This document shows, piece after piece, positions 36,601-48,600 of a stretch of DNA of 64,000 bases. Positions within the stretch are counted from its first letter, which is position 1. Each line of letters begins with the position of its first letter. Source of the DNA: Pteria penguin. Taxonomy: Eukaryota > Mollusca > Bivalvia > Pterioida > Pteriidae. The DNA lies in assembly GCA_035048485.1 (NCBI GenBank), contig CM068587.1:41353842-41417841 (forward strand), written 5' to 3'. The position numbers and the translations under genes were made by a program. Under the pieces are notes generated by a model, which searched no databases, had not been told where the DNA came from, and saw only the letters and a program-made list of their open reading frames with translations.

Positions 36601-39600
36601 ACACACACACACCACCACCACCACCACCACAAACACTCACAACCTGAAGGCTGAAGTTTGTTAACGACTCACCTCTACTCGTTCTGTAAACACCTCCTCC
36701 TACCATATGGGGAGCTGAATTCTGGGAAGATCCACTAGAAAAAGAAGTATCACTCAGATTGGCACTAGAGTTCACATTACGTTCATGTCCATGATTCAAC
36801 AAATACTTGGTGTTCTGTGATTGTTTAAGTAATTCTAACGAGATATTCCCATGTTGAACGTTAGAGGCATAATCTCCAGCTGGTGCTGATTGTTTCCTAT
36901 AAGCACTAGATGGCACCCCAGACTGAAGAGATGTCATACTCTGGGATGTATCAGAGTTCATTAGAGGGTTGCCATAAATACTGGAGTCCCCACTGGAGTT
37001 AGAATCATTCCATCTTGAGGTTGCCTATAATAGAAACATTGCTAAGTTTAGTCTGGATGATAGACATACAGCAGATATGAAGGTCATTAAAATTCAGCGT
37101 TAACAGCTCTAAAGAATGCAGTGTGCACTTTGTTGGCAAGAATTCAAACACTGGTGACAAGCTTTACAGATTGTTAAAGCCAGACTAAAAATAAATTAGA
37201 ACAATAGGTGTAGATAACTTAAGATAACATAGTCATGAATTTTAAAGGCTGAAATGCTATACAAACAGACAATCCCATTCATTTCTGAAGATCTATCCCA
37301 TACTTGACATATTACATATCAGTAAGTCAACTCCATGTCAAATGTGCTTTACTTTGAGAATTGGGGTTTTTTTCACTTTTTTACAGCTTTATATGTGGCA
37401 AGCACAAATGAATGATTCCTAAATTGAAAAAAAAATCATTCAAAAATTGATATTTAAACAACAAAGTATACTACACAGAACAAAAAGAGTAGGAGATAAT
37501 GTAAAACTCTGCAATTGAATCTGTCAGTCAGCAAAACATAATGTATGTTATGAATGCAATAGGCTGTATTCTCATCTCTCAGCTCCGAGATATTGAAAAG
37601 TTGCCCCAAGAGAAAAACCTGTGGCATTTAAGTGCAAGAACATTTATGTAATATTTTGTAAATATTATTCAGTTGTTAAGATGAATTTCCTACCTGACTT
37701 GGTGTTGGCCTTGTATTCCAGGGCTGCCTAGAACCTGTATGAAGGTAGATTGGAACAACATGTGAGGAAACATACTCAACTATGTTAAATTAATCAAATC
37801 TGGCTGAAAACAATTTTTCACTGCATCAGCCAAACTGAAAGCCTCAATTATTGGGGTCTCCAGTAGGGAAATCAATGAAGGCAACCTTATGCAGGGGCCT
37901 ACAAGTATATCACAAACATATGTGTCAATCACTTCAGACGCAAAACTTCCATTCCTTCTACAAGATAATGTGGGTTTATTTTTCATACTTGAAAATGATA
38001 CAGATTATGTTTAAACATATGTAGTAAATGATTATTTTGAAAGAAATAAAAAGGCAACATGAACAGAGAAAGAAAAAAGACAGGACAAGTCACAATGTTC
38101 ATAAAAAGACAGGACAAGTCAGGGCAAGTCACAATGTTCATAAAAAAAACAGGTCAAGTCACAATGTTCATAAAAAGACAGGACAGGTCAGGGCAAGTCA
38201 CAATGTTCATAAAAAGACAGGACAAGTCACAATGTTCATAAAAAGACAGGGCAAGTCAGGACAAGTCACAATGTTCATATAAAGACAGGACAAGTCACAA
38301 TGTTCTTTTAAGACAATGGTCATAAAAAGACAGGAAAAGTCACAATGGTCATAAAAAGACGCAAAACTTCCATTCCTTCTACCAGATAATGTGGGTTTAT
38401 TTTTCATACTTGAAAATAATACAGATTATGTTTAAACATATGTAGTAAATGATTATTTTGAAAGAAATAAAAAGGCAACATGAACAAAGAAAGAAAAAAG
38501 ACAGGACAAGTCACAATGTTCATAAAAAGACAGGGCAAGTCACAATGGTCATAAAAAGACAGGACAAGTCAGGGCAAGTCACAATGTTCATAAAAAGACA
38601 GGACAAGTCACAATGGTCATAAAAAGACAGGACAAGTCACAATGGTCATAAAAAGACAGGACAAGTCACAATGTTCATAAAAAGACAATGGTCATAAAAA
38701 GACAGGACAAGTCACAATGGTCATAAAAAGACAGGACAAGTCACAATGTTCATAAAAAGACAGGACAAGTCACAATGGTCATAAAAAGACAAGACAAGTC
38801 ACAATGTTCATAAAAAGACAGGACAAGTCACTATGTTCATAAAGTCTAATGATTTCCAATGCACCAAAGAAAATTCACAACATTATCAAACAAATTTTTA
38901 TGTATTAGCATCATTTCAAATAGCTACTTCAAAGCTGCTATCTTATCTCAACCCTGTATACACTGCTGCTTATCACACCTGGTGAGCACTAAGACTTACA
39001 GCATGAAGCTTGATCTAATTACATACACCCTCAGTGAAAGACTCGCTTACAGCAATGTTATATCAAATGTAATGATGTAGTATTTATGGGAGACAGACGA
39101 AAATAAACAATTTCATTTTCAATTTTTCTACCAAAACATAATGGATGAGAATTATGTGAAATTGCAAGAACATCCTTTTTCTAATTTTTTTTTCTTTTCT
39201 TTTTTCATTTTGAATAATTATTACTAATCTTAAAACTATATTTCTGAAATCTGATAGCGTAATCTAAAGCCATTTTGGTGACAGAATTTAAGACTCATGT
39301 TTATTACTGTAAATGAAGTTTAACGGCACAGAAAAACATACCTATAGAATTCATACCCATAAAATTCAAATAAAAGTTTGAAATGGGAAGAATTTACTTA
39401 GAACTTCTACAAAAAGACATTAATCTGCATAATGAATACATATGGGGATGTTTAAATGTGATGCCATTAAAAAGGTTATTATACATTATATCGTAAAGAA
39501 CATTAGAATTCAATCAATGAGTGTAATAACACTATAGTGCAACAAGAAATGTTGATTATCTTCTTATTAGATCCTGTCAAAAGTTTTAATTTATATTAAT

Positions 39601-42600
39601 ACATCAGATAAGGCAAACCTTCAACTTTTCGTACATGTATTGTATTACATATACAAGATAATGCATATTCTATAGTGATTCAATGACAAACTATGTGGGT
39701 ACAAGTAAATGAACTGACCTGCTCCAATGTAAATATAATCAGAACTGTCCCTGGAGCTTGTTCTCTCGTGTCGTACGTCCTCTCCTGGGTAGATGTTGTC
39801 AGATGTGGTGTGACGTGAGTTATAACCTTCGTCATAAGAGCTTGTAGTCTTACTGGACAGGGCCGAGTCTGTGTAGGCATGATGGAGAGAAGAGTTACGC
39901 TGAAGGCTGGACGTAGCCAGAGGAAGGTAAGGGGGTACTAGGTTACGAATAGGTGAGCTGAGGCTGTCACCTCTGCAAAATTTAAAGTATCCAACAATGT
40001 ATTTAACAATCAATAATTTCAAAGTAAGAGCTTTTGGGGTTTTTTTCCTTACCAATAAATACAAAAAGAAAATGAGATATTTATCTTCAGTCAAATAAAC
40101 ATGAGAACTGAAAACAAGAAACAAAAAAAAAAAGCAAAACATGATTAGTATTGATGTGAAACATCAGGTTCAGTCAATATACATATGGAATATCATACCA
40201 CAGGAAAACTTCCTATTGATTGACATTATTTCTTTGCATTCAATAACTAATAAATATTATCATGAAAAATATTCTAATCAAATGAAAAAGGAAAATTACT
40301 GCACTTGGCATCAAAGAATACAGTATCTGATAATCCATGGTGTATAACCAGAATTTTAGCTCGATTTTTTTCAATTTCAAATCTAAGTAAGAACTTTACA
40401 CAGAAGAATCTCACGGCATAAGGTAACACATCCATTGTTACGTGGTAAATAACATGTTAAAATAAACATCAAGAATCAACAAGTAATACAACACGGTATC
40501 AACACATAAGGTAAATCAATTCCACATACGCAAGGGAGGGTACTATAAACAATCAACAAATACGTAAATTATAATTCAGAAATGACGATATGTATTTAGA
40601 AATAATTTTAAATGATAAGACAAAACAAAAATCATACTTTTTGAGAGAAGGAAAGACTTATAGATCAAACATGGGTACATGCATTTACCTTTTTTTTTAC
40701 CGAAATTTTATACCTAAACGTGTATTTACACAGAAAATGGTTGCTTTAAAACAATCTAAATTTTCAAAAAATACTACAAAACACCTGGATTCCTTTCTGA
40801 GAAAAGGGAATTAAGTCCTTTTATAAAGTTAATTTCAAAACTTTAACTACAGAAAAAGAAATTTAAAAACATTATTCACATATGCATTCTGCTCATTTAA
40901 GTAATATTTTGCATAATTACTATTTTTTTATGCTTAATTTTTCTTTACATTAGATTTGACTTTCAATGAACAGATGTATAAATATGTTAAATATGTTTGT
41001 CTAATTTGAAGTTTTATCTAATTTAAAGCGTTAATCTGAAATAAAGAATGTATGGTTTTCAATTTAAACTTAAGAGTGTCAGTGTGAATGAAATCATGCT
41101 CTAGGAAGGTATGAAATGAAGAAAATAAATGGAGTGGCATGCAGTACGGCAATATAAGCCCCCACCACCATGCAGCAAGCTACAAAGCCTAGGATAATGA
41201 AGGTGATACCTCGAAGGTGCCACTGGTTTTTTCTGAAGCGGCAAAGTTAGAGAACCTCTTTGTTGAGGCATGTCAAAGTTTTTAGGGACATCCCTGACAG
41301 TAGGGCTCCCTGATGATCCATTTGTGATCTCAGTGGAACTAGATGACTTGCGTGAATCTCGACGAAGAAGGCTGACCTTGACCTCTTGACTGACTGTTGT
41401 GGAAGAAAGAGATAAAGTGGATTCTTTCATCTGACTTGTTTTCTCGCTGTTTGATAGAAGGGATCCATCCTGATTGCGTGGAAGGTTTTCATTTGATCCT
41501 AACTTTCTTGAAAGTTCCTCAATTTGTTTTTGAACACTTAGATACTCCGACGAACTTTTGGTAATGGATTCGATATCTTTTTTATGCTTGAGTAAGTATT
41601 CACTGGAGTCTGATGAAGTTTTACACAGCTCTTGATGACTAGAATGAGTGTCACAGTCAGAAGACTTTCTATGAAACTGAACTTCTTTTTGCCTCTGTTG
41701 TATATTTTCAGTGGCTTGACACGCAGCTTTCAATGTGGTCAAGGATGATGAATGACAGTTAGTGCTTAATGTAGCCACACCCCTGCCAAAAGCAACAGAT
41801 AATAGGATGCATCTCTGAGTATAGTTATAGCTTCTAATGCCATCAGGTCAACACCTTCAATTTGCTATTGTATATTGAAGCTTTTTTTTCTAAAAAAAAA
41901 ATTCCCATATGTCTACTGAATCCTTCAATATAATTCAGATGACTCGTTTACTCGAACAGCTATAACTCAAATTTTCAGTTAACTAAAACAGATTTTAAAG
42001 TCCTGATTCTAATTTCTAATTATAAATATACATCTCTAACTTGAACTCTGCTCAACTCGAACTGTTTTGCATGGTCCTTTATCAAGAGTCAACTGTTTAT
42101 TAAACAATAATCACAAACACAGACTATTTCCAACAATATTGAAAATAATAAGTATTGATCTTAAATGATGGCATTGAAGCATTACATATCAATAAACTTA
42201 AATATACCTGACTGAATATGACCAGTATGAATTCTGAATAAATACATGTATATGATATACAATGTCTAAATGACTAGTGTGAATCTTTTTTAAATCTTGT
42301 CTGTCTTTGAATTTTTAAAACATCTCTGTGCTTCAAAATATGTGGTACCAACAACCATTAGCACGAAAATGCATGGTTTTTCAAAGTCTCCTGTCAGACA
42401 ACAATTTCTGGGAAAATTCAATATTTCTTATTCACTTGTTTTTTTTTCTGCTTTTCTGCTTTTTTACCCTTATTATAAAATTAATCAAAGTGATTATTCA
42501 ATCATCATACAAAGCAACCACTAAACCAAATCATGACCAAGGGAAAACCACTGTTATTGAATTTAACTTCCCAAGAATAATTCAATTTTTTAATTTCACA

Positions 42601-45600
42601 CACAAATGTAAATGATATTATTACTCCAAATAAATCTTACTATGATACTGCTTCACATGGAAAGTCAGACGAGATTTGCACTTAGTATGTTTAAAGAATA
42701 AACCGAATTATGTATGACGTAATGAGAGATGTATTACTAGATTCCTAAAGTTGCAGCATCGAGGGTATAGTATATTAGATCACATTATCAACTTTATGAC
42801 AAACTTCTTCGTAAGAGTGCAGAGTGTGAAATATGAAAGAAGATGGTGACAAGATGGAGTGTAAGAATGCATGAAGAAAAGAATCAAAATGATAAATGGA
42901 AAATAATCGACATTCTTAAAATTATCAGTAGAATACATACTGTTGAAAATTCAATGTTTTATTTTCCGGAATTTCTTAATTAAACACACACTAATAATTT
43001 TAGAATATTTCTATCAATAAAATGCAAAGCTATTTTTTCATTTATTCATTTTACAGTCCTTTATCCATATTTTCAGATTTTGTTAACCAGTTACATGTTC
43101 ATGCAGAAAACATGTACTCTAGGTTGATTAACTGTGACTTACAATGGCAAACATGTACTCAGTTTCAAACTTATTTTATCATTCATGATGACAACCATCA
43201 TTTCAACCTTACAACCGTACTTTAATAGATTTTCAATAAACTGCAACAACTACCTAACAGTACATCAATTAAGTGTTATGTCCCCTACATATATATAAGT
43301 TATATAAGATATATGACTTTAGCCTTTAACAGAAACATGCTTTTCTTGAATTTTATAAATAAACCCAATTCCATAATGATAATATTCATATAACAGTATA
43401 ATGTTTTGCATGCATCACTGACCTTGGAGTGCCATCCTCCAGTGGTGGAATCAATGTCACTTTCACTGTAGCTGATGTTCTCAGTAAATCAACTATAAGT
43501 TCATGAGTAAGTGTGATAGTGGCAATCTTGCAGATCTCCACTAAGCGGCTGCCTTTCTTCAGATCAGAATCCCAAGCGAATCCATATTTTTCAACATCGG
43601 TAACAATACCTTCCCCTTGTACATGGAAGCCCAGCTGACCCATGCCATTTCTCTTTAATGTCAACTCACGTGTCTGAAAAATAACATACAAATAAAATTA
43701 TGTTTTTGAGAGAAAAAGAAATAAGCAAATTCCAAGGACAATATTAAATAAGCTATCAATATTCACTGAATGTTAAGAAAACTGAAATATTGCAAAAATC
43801 AATGTCAATGGCATTTGCTGATTTACAAGAATTCATCTGCATTAATAATAATAAACTCAAAAATTCTTGATACACAGAGAAGTATCTTACAATGTAAAAA
43901 GGATCAATACCTGACCAAAGTCTACAGATGTGAGGGCTTCTCTTACTTATACTTCATATCCATGACATTACTAAAATTGTCAAAATTCAAAATATTCATA
44001 GATTTTAGTGTATACCTCACATCCAGGTGTTACTGCTTTTAGACGTGTACAGATTTCATCTGTTTCCTCCATTTCACCACTCTGGGGACGCACCAAAATA
44101 CTCTCACCTTGGTTAAAGTATATTCTAATGCTATGGAAACAAAACATGTCAACTTCAGTGAAATATCCCATTATATCATACCTGCATGTTTTGATAATTA
44201 ATCAACAGTATGTCTATTTTCTTTGAACTTAATGAAAACAAAAGTAGCAAAATCATACATAATAACATAACAGACTAAATATCTATATAATTATTTCAAT
44301 AAGATAAGAAAAGAATAAAAAAAAACATAGTTTAACTTGATAATTATTTTATGTGTTAAGCACAGAAAGCACATAAACTGCAATTTGGTGAGCTGTTATG
44401 ATTTTAATTGGCAAGCGCATACAATGACAGCGAACTTCTAATCAAAGTTATTCTTGTTTCTTGATATTATACCCTAATTCATGTGTTAACCATAACTCCA
44501 AGCAGGCAGTTCAATAAATTGTTTGAGCATTGAAGACCTTTTCTGGTTTTGTCATTTTTTTATTCACAGACATTTAAACATTTCAAATATTTATTAATCT
44601 CTTGAAAGAAAGGAAAGAATTGATAATAATGTTAATTTCATATATATCTTCAGTGATAAATTTCTCTTTTAATGATACACAATTTTAATTTCTGAATAAA
44701 TAAGGGAAACACTAAGCACTTCTATTTCTAATATCATGGTCAAGGTCAAGTCATACATTGAACAACTATGATCTAAAGAGAATGTTTAGAAAAGGAATAC
44801 AAGTTGAAATAATACAATTTCTTGCCTTTTGAAAAGTAAAAGGTCAAAGATTGATCCATCGATAGGACAAATTGCAGATAAATGTTCATCTACTTTCATG
44901 ACACACAAAGATTATTACACTTATATGGGGATGGCAGCTGCCTGAGGCTATGCTCAGATATATAGACCTATGTAGCAGACCCATCTGAAGTAGCGAGGGA
45001 TTTTTTACATGCCACATCTACTGTGATATGGAACCTTAGCTTTCACTTTCTCATGTGAAAAATGGGTGACCAAAGTACCATTGCTGGAACTCGAACTAGG
45101 GACCTCTTAGTCAAAAGCTAAGCACTTAAACCAACTGAACTATGATGGCTCTGCAAATACATCATCTCTGTCCATAGTTATTTTAAAATTTATGCTAGGC
45201 ATTTATGGGACTGACAGACCCACAACAATATGCCACTGTTCAGTGTAACCAATGGGCAAAAGAAGCTGAAGTTGTGATACTACTGCATGAATACAGTAGA
45301 ATACATGTACTCTCATTTCACAGTAATACAACCAGATCATAGATCCTTCCCTTATTTGCCTGAAGCTTCACTAGAAATTCACTACTTGTGTTGTATAAGT
45401 CTAGACTTACGATGATCTAACTTGATAGAGAACAGATCGATAGCTGCAATAAAGCCAATATGTTTCACTATTTGTAATAAAATGCATAAGGTGCATTTGA
45501 GATTATAGGTATAAACATAAATGTTGTTCAATGAAATGTAAAAATTCAAACTTCAGTATAGTTTTTCAAATAAAATTATAACTGCAATCAACTACAGTCA

Positions 45601-48600
45601 AACTTTGATATCTCAAGGTACGAAGGGACCACAGAAAATACTTGGAGATATCAGTAGTTCATGATACTCAAAATTTGATTTCATGGCAACCAAAGGTGTC
45701 TGTGTAGTGCTACCGTAGCTTTGCCACTGACTGTATTGATGTGGTAATAAAGGGGTCAATACAGTCAGTGGCAAAGCTACGGTAGTGCTACACAGACACC
45801 TGTGATGGCAACAAGTCAAGAACTTGAGACCATCTATTTAACATACATAATTACATTCTACGAGGCATACTAATTAATAAATGCATGTGCATTTCATTGG
45901 TAAATACTTAATCTCATTTCAGCCATACCTCTCATCAATAAAATATTGAGAAAATGTACGACAAAGAATTGAAAAGTCTTGTTAGTATTTCAAAGCTTTC
46001 ATATTTTACACATTCAATACATGAGATATAGTCTTACACTTATACCAAAACCAAAAATCCAGGATTGCCTCAAGTAAGAAAAGAAAAAGGTCAATCTATT
46101 ATAAACCTTGTTGAGTTACTATTTTTGCATAAACTTGCATGTACAAGTAAACAAAATAAAAATAAAATTAAAACAGAAGGTCAAGAATAACGAAACATCA
46201 TTAATTACAGTTCAAAGCACAATAAAAGTCAATATTTGTTTCGCTTAATGATACAATTTACATTTATAATCAGCTGCGATCATTTATACAGATAACAATG
46301 CATGTGAAACTTTTACTGATTGATGTACAGGTATGTACAGTCAATTATCATACAATATACATGGTCCATCCATTAAAGAAAAACCAAGGCAAATATGTCG
46401 ATATGAAGTCAACTTCTAGATATAACAGTTTAATTAGAGCTTCGAGACTTGAAAAGTATTCAAGTGAAGCAAGGTATTCAATACAACATTTTTCAACATA
46501 TCATGGGAAAATTCAATCAAACTGTTAAGGAAAAATTCAGGACCAACGTTTGACTTTGAGGTATTTGAGATATCAGAGTTCGAGGCATCAAAGTTTGACT
46601 GTGCATGTATGAGAAGCGAGTTAAACTAAATATTTTCAAAGTGCATCTTTTTCCTCCATGGAAGGGGAAGGGGTTTGAAACTTAGCTGTAACATTGCAGA
46701 ATCTTTTATTGATTAAGCTCACCACATTCCAACTTAGTCGCTATGAAGAATATTAATTTACAGGTTTTTATGATTCATATTCCTATCTACCTTAATATGA
46801 ATATATCTAACCTAATTTCAAAACCTAACTACTACAAGTATTAGCATTGCATCAAGGCGATATCAAATGATATTTACCTGCTAGCTTGTGATGTCCAACC
46901 AATAACTGCTCCACAATGTACTGTGAATATAACATCTTTGGTCACTTCCTCTAGAATGACCATGACTTCGCCGGATATGGCAAGAATGCCATCTACATGA
47001 GATGCAGAACTAAAGTCATCCACCTAAAAATATGTATGGTAGTAAAATGAAATGATATACATTATGTAGGTATTCACCATAGATATGTTTATAAACATAT
47101 GATAAAGAATATAATGTTGTTTATGATATTGCTAAGGATGTACAACACTGAGTAGTACAATCTATTGCATTTTTCCTACATCACCTGAACATTAGTGATC
47201 AGGGAGTGTATAGAGATAAATAGCTATCCCCAGAAAGAGAAAGTAAATGACACAAAGGTAATGAAAACATTGAGAGAAGTTTACTCAGGAAACAACAGTA
47301 AGTGGATTTCAATATGTCCTAAGAACCCAATGTCAAACAGAACATGTAGAGATGCAAATGGTGGTGAAAAGCTGGTAGTTAGGATACTGAAGGTGTTGAT
47401 TAATGAGGGTTAATAGACTCCAATAATGATCACAACCTTTATCATTAACACACAATGCAACAGATCATAGACCTGCATCACATACAGACCCTAACCTGAC
47501 ACAGAAGCTGACAGATGCCACTTAAGAAAAAAAATTGAGAGTTTTGGTACTTTCTTTGTCAAAATAATCAATAAAGTTTATTAGTAAATAATTTTTTCAA
47601 TCTATCCACAATAAAGAAAATGCAAAGAATCAATTTATAAAAAATACTTTATTTCTACAAAAAAATCAGAACTGCAATTCTTCAAAATAAATTTAAGAAA
47701 TGAAGATGCATGAGTTAAATGTATGCCTCGTTTTCTATAATAATGCAATGTCAATAAAATAAGTAAATCATTCAAGGTCATGCTCAATTTAATAATCATT
47801 GATATTAGAATAATTTCCATGTCAAAATGCAATATTTCAAAGTTAGGAAACAATTATGTAAGATGTGTTATGACAAATGAGATGTGTTGCTCTATAACCA
47901 GTACATACGTATATATATATACCTTGACTACTGAACGGATATCATCCACCTGACGAAAAAATCACCAAACTTAGTACAAATCTCTCCCTCACACATATAT
48001 ATTTAACATAGAATGCAGTGGCAAAATTACATATACCTAATCAAGGAATAAACATGCAGTTTATATGGTCCTTATATATGTATGTTATATTGTTAAATTT
48101 GAAAAAAGAAAAATTCTTATACAACTCTTCATTTTGTTTCCTTTACCAATTGCTGCATGTACTGACTTTATTACAGAATCTGGTATAGCAAGCATTTACC
48201 TGTATACTCCATACTAAAGCACCTGTGGAAAACTGGTCTGGAGTCACTTTCTGTTTGGTTTTATCTTTTTTGCGACCACTCCCAAGAGAAAATTTACCTA
48301 AAATTACATTTGTGGTAAAATTAACTAAACTTTCCACTCAATAAATAAAAATATAAAGTCAGTACTATCATATGATTTTTATTTTAAAATTCTTGCATGT
48401 TTCAATTTTTCCGGTTACATTTTCAAGACATACAGATAATGGGGCTGATCATAATGATTTTATTCTACAGAGAGATTGTTAAATTATTACTGATATATAC
48501 GACTGAATTTTATTAAGAACATTAATGATAACAGAAAAAAGATAAGAAAAGCCTATTATAATGTGGTATATGATACCTGTCTACTATAATGTGGTATATG

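Larger units (their letters stand above)
33532..36672 (-). other. SIPA1L intron 17
   Basis: 3.1-kb intron holding the tandem element at 34436-35108 and, near the upstream donor, the CA/CCA microsatellite at 36588-36630. Forward-strand open frames in it are repeat-derived or without protein-like features. Confidence 0.6.
44131..46877 (-). other. SIPA1L intron 11
   Basis: 2.7-kb intron with a degraded SINE (44905-45160) and a pogo-like MITE (45595-46601). A 30-bp fragment near 44415-44445 belongs to the 6483/33010 repeat family. Confidence 0.65.

Noticed and set aside
38028..38407. Repetitive open frames ([11 protein letters not shown] and similar)
   Set aside because: They translate the 29-bp minisatellite on both strands and lie in a SIPA1L intron.
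41100..41209. Extension of SIPA1L exon 14 with LHGGGG peptide
   Set aside because: The open frame continues past the donor by chance; splicing at 41210 gives exact phase with exon 15.
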